Origin: Stomoxys calcitrans | Taxonomy: Eukaryota > Arthropoda > Insecta > Diptera > Muscidae | NCBI RefSeq assembly: GCF_963082655.1 | Contig: NC_081553.1 | Coordinates: forward strand, 43,638,260 to 43,702,259 | DNA: 64,000 bases | Direction of reading: 5' to 3' | Shown here: piece by piece, positions 1 through 12,663 of the stretch | How the letters are laid out: each line of letters begins with the position of its first letter | Numbering within the stretch: position 1 is the first letter of the stretch | Position numbers and translations under genes: made by a program | Notes under the pieces: generated by a model | Databases searched by the model: none | What the model was told of the DNA's origin: nothing | Seen by the model: only the letters and a program-made list of their open reading frames with translations

Positions 1-229
1 GGTGTTGTGCATAATGTGCTCAAATAAACACCTTTTTTCGCTTAGTTGGCTGATTATCTTTGCCTAACACTCAAATGGAATTTTTGTTTAACATATTTCT
101 CGTTTCTTTTTATGGTTTGCTGATAACAAAAACAGCATAAACATGATGTTAGATTATTGTTATGAAATTTTATTGCAATCTAATTGCCTAGGGTGGGTGG
201 GAGTTTGTGAGAACAACAAAAGGACTTTT
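1..229. other. AT-rich non-repetitive stretch
   Basis: No coding region, RNA gene or recognisable repeat was seen before the first Helitron-like array begins near 230. Confidence 0.4.
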
Positions 230-1420
230 ATGTCAGAGTTTTAAATTTAATCGGGAAATATGTCCTGTTTGGTGTATGGGCCCTAAAAACTAAGAATATC
301 GAGCTCCACTGTCTTGAAGGCCCAAATTGTCTTGGTGAGAAAATACGTCCTACTTGGGGGTTGTTATGGTGAAGGGACGTCCCCTAGACAGTTGGTCCCG
401 AATGTTGATGTCAGATTCATGGTCTACTCCCAAATACCCTTCATTTGAGCTCCATTTTTATATAGTCGGCAAACATGAGCGGTTTGGGGGTGTTTTGGGA
501 GATGGGGCGGCCACTCAGTAACTTGGCTTTGAAAATATATATCAGATTTGTGTTTTACTCTAAAAAATCTCTTATTTGAGCCTCATATTGCAATAGTCTG
601 CAAATACTTCCCATTTGGGTGGTGTTTTGGGAGTGGGGTGGCCCCACAGACACTTTTCCCGAACATTGATATCAGATTCGTGCTTTACTTGCAAAGACCT
701 TTTATTTGAGTCCCATATTGCCATGGTCGTAAATTTGTCTCCTTTGGGATATGTTCTCATGGATGGGCGGCCCCCCCAAAACACTTGGTCCCACATTTGG
801 ATATCAGATTTGTATTCTACACTGAAATACCTTTTTTTAAAGCCCCATATTGCCATGGTCAGTAAATAAGTCCTATTTGGGCTGTGTTTTGGGGAAGTGG
901 AGCACCCCATGAAACTTGGACCCTCATCTGGATATCAGATTCGTATTCTACTTGCAAATACCTTTCATTTGAGTCCCATATTGTCATGGTCGGTAAATAT
1001 GTCCGATTTAGGGGTGTTTTGGGGGTTGGGGTGGTCCCCCAAACACTTGGTCCGACAATTGGATATCAGATACGTTTTCTAATCTTAATTACCTTTCATT
1101 TGAGTCCCATATTGTCTTGATTGGTCTATATATATGTGGTAGGTTTTGGGGAGGGGACCCCCCCCCCCCTCCTGGGTACCTCAACCGAAATTTGTATACC
1201 AAATTTTCGTTTGTAGGTTACTATAAGAGAACACCCATCTCTGATATCTGACGTTTCTCAAAATTTGGGTAAGGGAAAGGGTCCGCCCCCTCCTTCAGAT
1301 ATCAAAAAATGTAGTACCCTATTTTCACCACGGGATCATTATGCACCATCAGTGACAATTTCAAGAAAATCGGTCTATCCGTTTCTGAGTCTATAAGGAA
1401 CACACAAAACAAACAAATAC
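230..1420 (-). mobile_element. Helitron-like element E, internal tandem array
   Basis: Roughly 131-bp units repeat here. The anchor GAGTCCCATATTG recurs at about 580, 710, 842, 973 and 1104, with G-rich GTGTTTTGGGG segments between. The right side carries the sub-terminal block (AAAATCGG..TTTCTGAGTCTATAAGGAACACACAAA) that lies just inside the 5' end of other copies, so the element reads on the minus strand. The true 5' TC end is missing because the element runs straight into a class 1 element at about 1420. Open frames at 572-910 and 615-869 fall inside the array and are not genes. Assignment to Helitrons rests on better-preserved copies in the window. Confidence 0.65.
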
Positions 1421-3042
1421 ACCGAAGGATGGGGGTATCTTCATTTTGTCATTCCGTTTGCAACACATCGATATATCCATTTCCGACCCATAAAGTATAT
1501 ATATTCTTGATCAGCGTAAAAATCTAAGACGATCTAGACATGTCCGCCCGCCTGTCTGTTGAAATCACGCTACAGTCCTCAAAAATAGAGATATTGAGCT
1601 GAAACTTTGCATAGATTCTTTTCTTTTGTCTATAAGCAGGTTAAGTTCGAAGATGGGCTATATCGGACTATATCTTGATATAGCCCCTATATATACCGAT
1701 CCGCCGATTTAGGGTCTTAAGCCCATAAAAGCCACATTTATTATCCAATTTTGTTGAAATTTAAGTCAGTGAGTTATGTAAGGCCCTTCGACATCCGTCG
1801 TCAATTTGGCCCTAATCGGTTCAGATTTGGTTATAGGTGCCATATAGACCGATCCTTCGATTTAAGGTCGAAGGCCCATAAAAGCCACATTTATTATCCG
1901 ATTTTGCTGAAATTTGCGACAGTGAGTTGTGTTGGGCCTTTCGACATCCTTCGTTAATTTGGCCTTGATCGGTTCAGATTTGGATATAGCTGCCATATAA
2001 ACCGATTCTCGATTTAAGGTTTTGGGTCCATAAAAGCCACATTTTCTATAGGATTTTGATGAAATTTGGTACAGTGAGTTATGTTAGGCCCTTCGACATC
2101 CTTCGTCAATTTGGCCCTGATCGGTTCAGATTTGGTTATAGCTGTTATATAGACCGATCCTCCGATTTAGGGTCTTAGGCCCATAAAAGCCACATTTACT
2201 ATCTGATTTTGATGAAATTTAGGACAGTAAGTTATGTTAGGCCCTTCGATATCCTTCGTCAATTCGGCCCTTATCGGTTCAGATTTGGATATAGCTGCCA
2301 TATAGACCGAATTCTCGATTCAAGGTTTTGGGCCCATAAAAGCCACATTTATTATCCAAATTTGCTGAAATTTGGGACAGTGAGTTATGTTAGGCTCTTC
2401 GACATCCTTCGTCAATTCGGTTCAGATCGGTTCAGATTTGGATATAGCTGCCATATAGACCGATTTCTCGATTTAAGGTTTTGGGCTCATAAAAGGCGCA
2501 TTTATTGTCCGATTTCGCCGAAATTGGAGACAGTGAGTTTTGTTAGGCTCTTCGAAGCCCTTCTTCAATTTGGCCCAGATCGGCTGAGATTTGAATATAG
2601 CTGTCATATAGACCGATCTCTTGATTTAAGGTTTTGGGCCCATAAAAGGCGCATTTATAGTCCGATTACGCCGAAATTTGGGACTGTGCTTTGTGTTAGG
2701 CTCTTCGACATTTTTCTGCAACTTGGGCCAAATCGGTCCAGATTTGGATATAGCTACCATGTAGACCTATATCTCGATTTAAAGTCTTCTGAAATTATTA
2801 TCAGTGACTTATGTTAACCGTTTCGACATCCGTGTCGTATATGGTTCAGATCGGTTTATTTTTAGATATAGCTACTGTACTTATTAGTATTTAGTCCAAA
2901 TCGAAATATATCGATATAACTGCTATGGGACATAAGGTATGAAATTTTCACCGAATTTTGATGAAAGGTTGTTTACATATATACCCAAGGTGGTGGGTTC
3001 CCAAGATTCGGTCCGGCCGAACTTAGCACGCTTTCACTTGTT
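1421..3042 (+). mobile_element. HINE-like element, sub-family A
   Basis: The left end (ACCGAAGGATGGGGGTAT) is truncated by a few bases against the preceding Helitron. Next comes the (TA)n - TTCTTGATCAGC core - (GTCY)n block at about 1493-1562, which is the signature of mini-me/DINE-1-like elements. The tandem part has units anchored at ATCGG: 1817, 1970, 2122, 2275, 2428, 2581 and 2734, so the period is 153. The right end has GGTCCGGCCGAAC then CTTAGCACGCTTTCACTTGTT. An open frame at 2209-2817 is an in-frame read through four 51-codon units, not a recognised protein. Confidence 0.75.
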
Positions 3043-4500
3043 TCATTATACCCATTTATTTCGCTGAATGCATTTTATAATCCCTGTATAGATACTTCTC
3101 ATGCTCTTCTAAATTTCTCACTTTCAACACCAACACCATCTGAGGTATATAAGAAAACCCATTGAATTTATTGCCACATTTCACAGTCATATAGTTTTGA
3201 ACCGGGTTCATTGCACTCTTAATTTACACCTCATATAATGCTAATTGATGAGAGTAAGTCAAGAGAAACTGAAATTAAAAAGCGGGCAATGAAAAAAAAA
3301 AGAATGCAATTAGAATACATTATAAACCCAAAACCCTTGAAAATGTATTTCACAAGCATTTATGCCTATCACAAATGGCACACAAGTGGTAAAACAAACT
3401 CATATAGGGATAAAATTCTTACGAATGTGAATTTGAGTCATATTTGTGTTTGCTTGGAGAAAAAAAAAACAAATAAAGCTAATATAACAACAACTCGAGG
3501 ATTTCATTAAAATTTAACCTTTAAATAACCGTTACAAAACTGTTAAATCTCTGATATAGGTAATGACCATTAGAAATGCAATGTCCTCCACCAACAACAT
3601 CACCTGCTTGCAAAAATAAACCCTAATAAAAAAATAGCAGCAAAAAAGAAAATATATTAAGAAAAACGAAAGACTTAAGAAACGAACAGCAATCACAACA
3701 CAGCGCTTTACCCCAACATTGCCTCTAACGAGATTTACTTAACTTCCTGTTCCAACTCCATCAAACGCAAGCAAGTCCAAGTAGCCAACCGTTGTTTACT
3801 TTGTCTAGGGCCACATTTAATGGCTTTTAACCATTCTAGGCTGCAATTAATAATAAATACAGTGAAGTTTCTTTCTTTTTGTACTTATTAGCCATGAACA
3901 TGACATGGATGGTACGAGGAATGATTTTCTTACAGTGGCTGAAGCATTAAGTCCAAAGGCTTGGTCTTGGGCTTCTTGGTTCATTGTCATTGAATTATTT
4001 TAACTTTTTTTTTTTTTTTGCAAAAAGACAACATCATTGGAGTAGTAGGAAGGAGAAGAAAGTAATTAATTGTGTTGGACAATTGTTAATTAAGATTCTC
4101 AATATGTAGGTGCCATCCCAACAACAAATGCTACATGTGGTTTAGAATCGGCAAATGGCACAAGTAAGTAAATAACTAATTGTATTGTAGGTGCTGCTCA
4201 AGAACACACGAGTATGGACAGTTTTAATTAAAAGCCATTTGTGGCTAAGAAGGCGGATGAATTGCGCTCCCATTGTAATAGAGAAAATAACACCAAAATT
4301 GGTATTTAAACTATGGCAAGATACAGAGCATTAGATAAGCTTTTGTGAAATGCTAACAACAAAAGTACTGATGGCCACATTGTTGATAGAAGGAAAGAAC
4401 TTGGGTGGAGTCTCATAACAATGGTCCTAAATTCAACTTTCTTTAGCCATTTAAGATAATTGGCATAATAAGAAAAGAAAACAAATTGGTGTGGTCATAT
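3043..4500. other. Non-repetitive AT-rich interval, no gene recognised
   Basis: There are short open frames, the longest at 3238-3510 (90 codons, lysine-rich), but no recognisable domain, signal peptide or splice-bounded exon. It contains poly-A/T tracts and ordinary AT-rich sequence. It may be host intergenic or intronic DNA. Confidence 0.4.
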
Positions 4501-4501
4501 T

Positions 4502-4683
4502 GTCAAAAAAAAAGAATAATATAAAAAAGAAATAAAAAGATAAAGAAATGTAGACACAAAATAAAGTAAAGTAAAAATAAAATAAAATAAAATAAAATAA
4601 TAAATAAAATAAAATAAAAGCAAATAAAAAAAATAAAATAAAATAAAAAAAAAATAAAATAATATAAAATGAAAAAATGAATA
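4502..4683. repeat. (AAATA)n low-complexity tract
   Basis: Degenerate AAATA/AAAATA pentamers are clearest at 4570-4670. They produce a spurious Phe/Tyr/Leu-rich open frame on the minus strand. Confidence 0.75.
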
Positions 4684-5793
4684 CAAAATTTCGGTGAAAT
4701 CGGACAATAAATGCGTATTTTATGGGGCCAAGACCTTAAATCGAGAGATCGGTCCATATGGCCTCTATATAAAAATCTGGATCGATTTGAGCGAAATTGC
4801 AGAAAAATATCGAAGAGCCTAACACAACCCTTGCTTAACTTGGGCGAAATCGGACAATTAATACGCCTTTTATGGGCCCAAAACCTTAAATCAAGAGATC
4901 GGCCAGCAATATCCAAATCTAGACCGATCTGAGCCAAATTGATGAAAAATGTTGAAAGGCCTAACACAACTCATTTTCCTTAGTTTCGGCGAAATCGGAC
5001 AATAAAAGCTTCTTTTATGGGGGTAATACTTTATCCGAGAGATCGGTCTATATGACAGCTATATCCAAGTCTGAATCGATCTGAGCCAAATTGCAGAATG
5101 ATGTCGAGGGGCCTAACACACCTCACTATACCAAATTTCGGCGACATCGGACAATAGATGTACCTTTTATGGGCCCAAAACCTTTATCCGAGAGATCGAT
5201 CTATTTGGCAGCAATACCCAAATCTCGATCGATCAGGGCCAAATTGCAGAAAGATATCGAGGGGACTTACAGAACCCACTGCCCCAAATTTTAGCAAAAA
5301 ATGAGAATAGATGCGGCTTTTATGGGCCCAAGATCTTAAATCGAGAGATCGGTGTATGTGACAAATATATCCAAATCTGGACCGATCTGGGCCAAATTGA
5401 AGAAGGATGTCGAAGGGCCTAACACAACTCACTGTCTCAAATTTTGCCAAAATCAGACAGTTAATGCGCCTTTTATGGGCCCAAGACCTTAAATCGAGAG
5501 ATCCGTCAGCTATATCCAAATCTAGACCGATCTAGGGCACGGTCTTAAATTTCAGCAAAATCGGATAGTAAATGTGGTTTTATGGGCCTAAGCTCCTAAA
5601 TCGGCGAATCAAGATATAGTCCGATATAGCCCATCTTCGAACTTAACCTGCTTATGGACAAAAAAAGAATCTGTGCAAAGTTTCAGCTCAATATCTCTAT
5701 TGACGGACGGACATGGCTAGATCGCCAAAGATTTTTAATGCAAACGGAATGACAAAATGAATATACCCCCATCCATCGGTTGTGGTTATAATA
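4684..5793 (-). mobile_element. HINE-like element, sub-family A, inverted
   Basis: This is a minus-strand array of A units, anchored on AGATCGGTC..GACCGATCT and GGGCCCAAAACCTTAAATCGAGAG. It is followed by the sub-terminal segment (CAAAGTTTCAGCTCAATATCTCTATT), a shortened GTCY block near 5703-5716 and the terminal motif ending CCATCGGTTGTGGTTATA. The other end is truncated against the AAATA tract. Confidence 0.7.
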
Positions 5794-5825
5794 AAATTAT
5801 AAAAAATTATGTAAAAACAAAAGTA

Positions 5826-6472
5826 AAGAAAAAATCCTTCCTGCCAAATTTCAAGAGAATCGGTTAACAAAAGACCGTTTTATTCCAATATAACTGTAAA
5901 TCGGAAGAACATATATATGGCAGCTATATCTAAATGTGAACCGATTTCGAGCAAACTTCGCAGATACTGTGACAGTCGTCGAGAAAATCGTTGTACAAAG
6001 TTTTGGGAAGATAGGAGTGAAAATCGGGCGGTATATATATGTATATGGGAGCTATATCTGAACGGATTTCTATGAAATTCACCAGTCGAGAGTCATAAAA
6101 AAATTCTTCCTGCCAAACTTCGAGAGAATCGGTTAACAAATGGCCACTTTATTGCAGTATTACTATTCGGACGAACATATATATGGGAGCTATATTCAAA
6201 TCTGAACCGATTTTTTTCCAATTTCAATAGGCTTCGTCTCTAGGCCGAAAATCATGTATGTACTAAATTTTAAGACGATCAGATGAAAACTGCGACCTGT
6301 ACTTTGTACACAAATTAACATGGACAGACGGGCACGGCTAAAGCGAACCAAATAGAGATTCTAAGTCTATCGGTATACTTATCAATGGGTCACATCTTCC
6401 ATCCTTCTTGGTGTTACAAACAAATGCACTAAATTATAGTGCCCTGTACCACAGTATAGGTGTAGGGTATAA
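5826..6472 (-). mobile_element. HINE-like element, sub-family D, inverted
   Basis: There are two to three ~152-bp D units (TCCTTCCTGCCAAATTTC..GAGAATCGGTTAACAAA..CATATATATGGGAGCTATATC). They are followed by the D/C-type end: TGCGACCTGTACTTTGTAC, a short GACAGACGG block, ATCAATGGGTC and the terminal GTGCCCTGTACCACAGTATAGGTGTAGGGTATA. The inner side is truncated. Confidence 0.7.
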
Positions 6473-6486
6473 AAAAAAAATTTTCT

Positions 6487-7510
6487 ATTAGATGGGCTAT
6501 ATCGCACTACATCTTGATATAGCCCCATATAGAGCGATCGGCCGATTTAAGGTCTTACCCCCTTTTAAGCCACATTTGTTATCCGATTTTGCTCAAAAAC
6601 CAGTTGTGTAAGGCCTCTCGATATCCTTGTTTGGTTTGGTCCAGATTTGTATGTAGCCATATAGACCGATCTGCCGATTAAAGGTCTTACGCCCATTTAA
6701 GCCACATTTTTATCCGATTTTGCTGAAATTTGGTAGAGTGAGTTGTGCTATGTCTCTCGGCATTCCAGTTCAATACGGCCCAGATCGCTTCATATTCGAT
6801 TCGATATGTATGCCATGTATACAGATCACCCGATTTTAGCTCTTAGGCCCGTAATAGGTGCATTTATTGTCCGGTTTTGCTGAAATTTGGAATACCGAGT
6901 TATGTTAGTCCACTAGACATCCCAGTTCAATACGGCCCAAATGGGTCCAGATTTGGATGTAGCTACCATATACACCGATCTTCCGATTTAAAGATTTAGA
7001 TCCATAAAGGGTGAATTTATTAACCAATTTTTCTGAAATAAGACACAATGAATTGTGTTAGCCTCCTCGACATCGCAATTCAGTGTGGCCCTGATCGGTT
7101 CAAATTTGGATATATCTGCGATATATACCGATGCCCAGAGTTGACTTCTTCGGCCCTTTATAGGCACATTTATAAACCGATTTCGGTGAAATTTGGTACA
7201 GTGAGCCCTGATAAACTCTTTGATATTCGAGCCCTATTTGTTTCAGATCGGTTTGGATATATGTAGATGCCACATACATATGCCCATCTCCCGATTTAAG
7301 TTCTTAGGCCCATAAATGGTGCATTTTAACCAATGAATATGGAACAATGAGTTGTGTTAGACTCTTTTATAGCCTTCCTGAATAAGGTGGAGATTGGACT
7401 ATACTTAGATATAACTGCTATGGGTTCATAAATGATGCATTTTTCATTGTATTATGACGAAAGGTGTGAAATATATATGTACGAAGTGTTGGATATCCAA
7501 AGTTCTGAAC
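6487..7510 (+). mobile_element. Diverged HINE-like element, sub-family A
   Basis: Old A units, more diverged than those elsewhere, start at ATGGGCTATATCGCACTACATCTTGATATAG. The (TA)n/GTCY block is missing. The far end (TATGACGAAAGGTG..TGTTGGATATCCAAAGTTC) resembles the right end of the copy at 26616-28950. The open frame at 7048-7266 is read-through of a unit. Confidence 0.6.
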
Positions 7511-8436
7511 GTAATGCCTTTTTATTTGTTTTCATTTCACTTTGTTTGGTCTTTAATAGGTCATTGGGACAACTGATTGAATATCTTTTGTTTCTTGAGA
7601 AATTTGGGATGAAAAATGACTTCTTAGCTGCGCCTTGTCCTGATGACCCTCTTTCTGGTGTCTTGTGAAAGCTGTTAAAAATGTAAAGTGTATAATCTGT
7701 ATATACCACCAATTTTGTTTAATTTTGTTTTTGTGCAAACAATGACGCATTCGTAAGCGCAATCTCTGCTGCGGCACTTTTGCCAAAAGAAATTTTGAAA
7801 ATCTTTACATCACCCTGGCAATGGTATGTGTACAACAAATAAACAACAAATTACATGAAAGCTTAGTTTTTTTTTTGGGTTTTGTACTTTGGACAATGAC
7901 AAAATATCAACAATCAAGAAGAATTTTTCAATAGAAAAAAAACACGCAATTGAAACCTTGTCAATGGCTAGATAAATAATGAAAAAAAAAAGAAAAACAA
8001 TACGATATTGTACATACATTATATTGAAAACTAAAGACTTAAGACACAAACTTGATTTTCCTGCCAGAGTTAAGTAAGGCCTATGCATTAGCTTTGAGTG
8101 AGTGAATGAGTGTTTGTGCCTCTCTTGACTTGTGTTGGGGATCATAAACCAATCAATTTTCTCAAGCGAACTCATCTAACCTAATTCTTTGGATACCACA
8201 AACAAACACACACACATATATATGGGGATGAGCTCTTACAACAGAAACGCATGCTGTTACTCACATATGTATGTTCATGAATTGATGGTGCATAAGAATG
8301 GCTAGCATAAACTCACGTCAACATAAGATGACCATGATGTTTGGTGTTAGTGTGGTTGGCATCTTTCTTTTGAAATGAGCAGAGTAGCCAGATTTTCTGG
8401 AGAGTAGAGCCTTGTCCAAACAAAACAGAAATGTCT
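7511..8436. other. Non-repetitive interval, no gene recognised
   Basis: Short open frames on both strands (for example minus strand 7810-8175) have no recognisable domain. A short CA/TA tract lies at about 8203-8224. Confidence 0.35.
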
Positions 8437-8556
8437 CGACATCGCCATAATCCGGTGAAAAAAGCATGGTTTATTGTTCCCATAGCAGCTGTGTCGAAAT
8501 ATGGTCCGATTTGGACCAAATTCGGCACGGACATTGAGTGGTCTAATAAGTACAAG
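8437..8556 (-). repeat. Sub-family A right-end fragment, inverted
   Basis: About 120 bp are the reverse complement of the right-end segment seen at 28780-28890 (ACTTATTAGACCACTCAATGTC, TTGGTCCAAATCGGACC). It sits next to a plus-strand A array, giving a local inverted arrangement. Confidence 0.6.
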
Positions 8557-8562
8557 ACAATT

Positions 8563-10033
8563 TTGATGGGCTATATTGGACTATATCTTGATATCGCCCC
8601 CATATAGACCGATCCTCCGATTTAGGGTCTTAGGCCTCTAAAAGCCACATTTATTATCTGATTTTGCTGAAATTTGGGACAGTGAGTTGCGTTAGGCACA
8701 TCAATACCCTTCGTTAATTTGGCCCAGATCGGTCCAGATTTTGTTGTAATTGGCATATAGGCCGATCCGCCGATTTAAGGTCTTAGACCAATAAAAGCCA
8801 CATTTATTATCCGATTTTGCTGAAATTTGGGTCAGTCAGTTGTGTTAGGCCCTTCGATATCCTATGTCAATTTGGCTCAGATCGGTCCAGATTTGGATAT
8901 AGCTGCCATATATACCTATCCTCCGATTAAGGGTCTTAGACCAATAAAAGTCACATTTATTATCCGATTTTGCTGAAATTTGGGACAGTAAGTTGTGTTA
9001 GGCCCTTCGACATCTTTCTTAAATATGGCACAGATCGGTCCAGATTTGGATATAGCTGCCATATAGCCGATCTTTTGGTTTTAGGCTTTGGGCCATAAAA
9101 GGCGCATTTATTGTCAGATGTCGCCAAAATTTGGGACAGTGAGTTAAATTAAGCCCCTTGACATACTTCTGCAATATGGCACACATCGGTCTAGATTTGG
9201 ATATAGCTGCCATATAGACCGATCTTTTGGTTTTAGGCTTTTGAGCCATAAAAGGCGCATTTATTATCCGATTTTGCTGAAATTTAGAACAGTGAGTTGT
9301 GTTAGACCCCTCGACATCCTTCTTCCGTTTGGTCCAGATCGGTTCAGATTTGGATATAGCTGCCATATAGACCGATCTTCCGATTTAAAGTTTTGGGCCC
9401 ATAATAGGCGCATTTATTGTCCGATGTCGCCAAAATTTGGGACAGTGAGTTAAGTTAAGCCCCATAACATATGTCTGCAATATGACACAGATCAGTCCAG
9501 ATTTGGATATAGCTGCCATATAGACCGATCTTTCGGTTTTAGGCTTTTGAGCCATAAAAGGCGCATTTATTGTCCGATTTTGTTGAAATTTGAAACAGTG
9601 AGTTGTGTCAGGCTCTTCGACATCCTTCTTCTATTTGGTCCAGATCGGTTCAGATTTGGATATAGCTGCCATATAGACCGAACTTCCGATTTAAGGTTTT
9701 GGGCCCATGAAAGGCGCATTTATTGTCCGATGCCGCCAAAATTTCGGACAGTGAGTTAAGTTAAGCCCCTTGACATACGTCTGCAATATGGCACAGATCG
9801 GTCCAGATTTGGATATAGCTGCCATATAGACCGATCTACAGATTTAAGGTTTTGGGCCCATAAAAGGCGCATTTGTTGTCCGGTGTCGCTGAAATTTGAG
9901 ACAGTGAGTTGTGTTAGGCTCTTCGACGTCTTTCATCAATTTGGCCCAGATCGGTCCAGATTTGAATATAGCTGCCATATAGACCGATAACTCGATTTAA
10001 AGTCTTGCACCCATAAAAGGCGCATTTATGGCA
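8563..10033 (+). repeat. Sub-family A 153-bp tandem array with 306-bp dimer
   Basis: Units are anchored at ATCGG with G of GATCGG at 9033, 9184, 9337, 9490, 9643, 9796 and 9949. Apart from the first step (151) every interval is exactly 153. Two unit types alternate between about 9184 and 9840. One has GCACAGATCGGTCC..TTTCGGTTTTAGGCTTTTGAGCC. The other has GGTCCAGATCGGTTC..CTTCCGATTTAAGGTTTTGGGCCC. This gives a 306-bp higher-order period. Open frames at 9241-9453 and 9547-9759 start alike and are exactly 306 bp apart. No (TA)n/GTCY block is present and the array ends abruptly at GGCGCATTTATGG. Confidence 0.8.
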
Positions 10034-12663
10034 ACACTTAATCGCAACAAGGTCTTACCTATCACATTAACAGCCTCAAATGGCCAACATATATAAGTAG
10101 CTTAAGTCATTCGAACGCCAACGGTCGCAGAGACTGCCAACGCCATATCGTCTAAGAATGCGGTCTTTAGAATTTTTTTTTTCAGCATTACTCCCTTAAA
10201 TATCTGGCAGCCCTGTTTTTGTGGCTTTTCTAATAGTCGTTGGTTTATGTGGTTGATGGCCTATGCTGTCAACAATTTAGCAAAACCATTGATGTAACCT
10301 GCCATTGAATCACAGCAATTAAATTACAAATATTGCCTTAAGTTTTGTTTGTTTTTTTTTTCGCTGTTGTCATTTCAACACAATTCTCTCCATATTTTTC
10401 CTCATCTAATGCTTAACAAGAAAACAAACACACTCACATGTCAAGGCGGCCAAAATGATGAAGAAATGGGGGGAGTTCATCGGAGATGCCCAGAACAAAA
10501 ATAAAAAAAAATAAAAAAAAACGCTAAAAACTTACAACAATAAATGCCGCTTCAAATACCAATAACAAAAATCATTGGAAAATAGAAGATGAAAACTACG
10601 ACAACAACAATAAGAAAAAAAAAACAACGGGGAAAATCTAAGACTGAAAGAAAAAAATCTAAACATTGACAAGTTGCTGTTCTTGTTGTGCTCTTTTTTC
10701 CTCTAAGAAGAATGCCGCTTTAAGGACAACAACATTAGCCTGACAAACACAAAGACGGACGGACGGACGGACAGACAGACGAAACAGACAAACAAACCGA
10801 AATCCAGAAATCATTTGACGACAAACTAAGCAACAGAGGCAAACATCTTTCTAAGACACATTTCCTCAATAGGCAAAGCGCATGACCGAGCAGCAACAGC
10901 CTCTGATTTAAAGAAAATCTTTGGCTTATAAGAAAAATAACACAACAACAACAACAAAAAACGAAGCGACCTGAATATCAGAAGGCGGCCACAGCAAAAG
11001 AAGAAGATGTTCTAAAGCCAAGGCAACCACTCTTTCTTTGGAACCAGCTGCGCGCCTGCGCTCAGGTTCGTTTGGCTAAGATTTTAATATTTGGTGGCTG
11101 TTGTTTGATTTTGGGGTTTGTTTCAAACATGTTCCAAGCCCCTGTGGGTTATTTTGCTCATGTTGCCGCAGCTGCTGCTGCTGCTGCTGCCTCTTACTGT
11201 TTGTCATACAACCCAACAAGAGCCAACAAGAAACGACCATAAAATATGTCGACAAGCATTTAACTGTTTGTTGACGCTGCTGCTCGCTGTTGTTTGTGCG
11301 ATTTTCACAACTCAATTTTTATTTTGAGTCTGCGATGGGGATTGGGATTACACTGAATGTTTGATGTGTTGTGAGCGGTTTGAATGGTTGGTTTTCTTTT
11401 CTTTTTGCTTTCTTTCATTTCTCCATTTCTCTTTGGTTTTCTTTGGATGATACACCATCATCAGCCAGCCACCTTTTGTCGTAAGTCTTGCAGCTTAGGA
11501 GTAGTAGCCCAAGAACCATGCGTTCAACAGATCCCCAATTCAGTGATCATTCGAGTTCTGTTGAAAGTAGGCAATTCGTATTCGAGTAGAGTGCGGTGCG
11601 GATGTAAATCCAAGACAATATAAAGAAAAGTAAAGTGCGGTTAGAGTTACGTAGTGTACGCGATACAAAAAAAAAAAACAAAAAGGAAAACGGCACATCA
11701 TATTCTAATAAGGTCAGAATAACTGAAATATGTATGGTGGAAAAAAGAATGCTTTTTTCATAAACTGGAAAGTGGTTTAAAAAAAAAATATGGAATTCTA
11801 ATAAAGAAATTTTTAAAATATTGGCAAAAAATTGTTAAAAATTGTAACTGAAAAAAACTTTAAAATTTCAAGATAAAAAAGAAAAAAATATATATATAAA
11901 TGTATAAATAAACAAAATGAATAATGAATAAAAAAAAAATTGTAAAAATATTTTTAAAATTTAAATAAAAAAATATGAAATAATAAAAAAAATATATAAA
12001 AAATTTATAAATAAATAAAATCTTAATAAAAAAAATAACTAAATAAATAAATAAATAACAATTAAGAAATAAGAAAATTATATAAAATATTTTTTTATAA
12101 CAAATTTTTTTTTTATAAAATATATTTTTTTTATAAAAAATATATTTTTTTTAAATATACTTTGATTTTAAATTCTGTTTGTGAACCCACCATCCTAGTT
12201 CGTCGCACAATTTTTCTTTTCAAAAACAAAACGACCGATTATAAGGTGACAATTAAAGTCTTTAAAGGAAAAAATAAAATTTTAGTTCAAACAAAGTTCA
12301 AAAAAATTTTTTGTTACAAACTCCAACATTCGAACCCACTACATCGGCGTACATATTTGAGTTTTTGGCATCCCTCAAAAATATGATAATACAAGTGTTG
12401 TCGATTTAAAAAAAAAAAACATAAATTTTGAAATAAGAACAAGGCGAATGTCTTCATGCACAACAAAAAAGAGGAATTTCTAAAAAAAAATCAATAAATA
12501 CAAAAATTAGAAAAATAGTGACAATTATAATGATAAAAATATTTCCCATTGAGTTTTTAGTATTTGAGGCGAATTTTGCTCAATTCGAAGGATAAAAACT
12601 TGATCTAACCAAAAACGCTTTAGCAAAAAACCTACTTCAAAGTGAAAATTTAATAAATAAAAA
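10034..12663. other. Longest non-repetitive island, no gene recognised
   Basis: This is mostly single-copy-looking sequence with CAA/CAG triplet tracts, a (CTG)n run at 11170-11190 and very AT-rich DNA from 11700 to 12160. Open frames (for example 11118-11327, 11384-11623, 12162-12386) have no recognisable domain. The less AT-rich part at 10980-11640 is the most plausible place for host 5' exon or regulatory DNA, but nothing shows a gene. Confidence 0.4.
10751..10793 (-). repeat. Isolated GTCY-type microsatellite
   Basis: GACG/GACA tetramers, which are GTCY on the minus strand, occur about nine to ten times. They resemble the GTCY block of the HINE-like elements, but no other part of such an element is recognisable nearby. 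Confidence 0.7.

Noticed and set aside
572..1120. Overlapping open frames on both strands
   Set aside because: They lie in a Helitron tandem array and show no conserved domain.
4495..4967. Minus-strand open frames that look like membrane proteins
   Set aside because: The hydrophobic Phe/Tyr/Leu content comes from the AAATA tract and the N-terminal part from A units.
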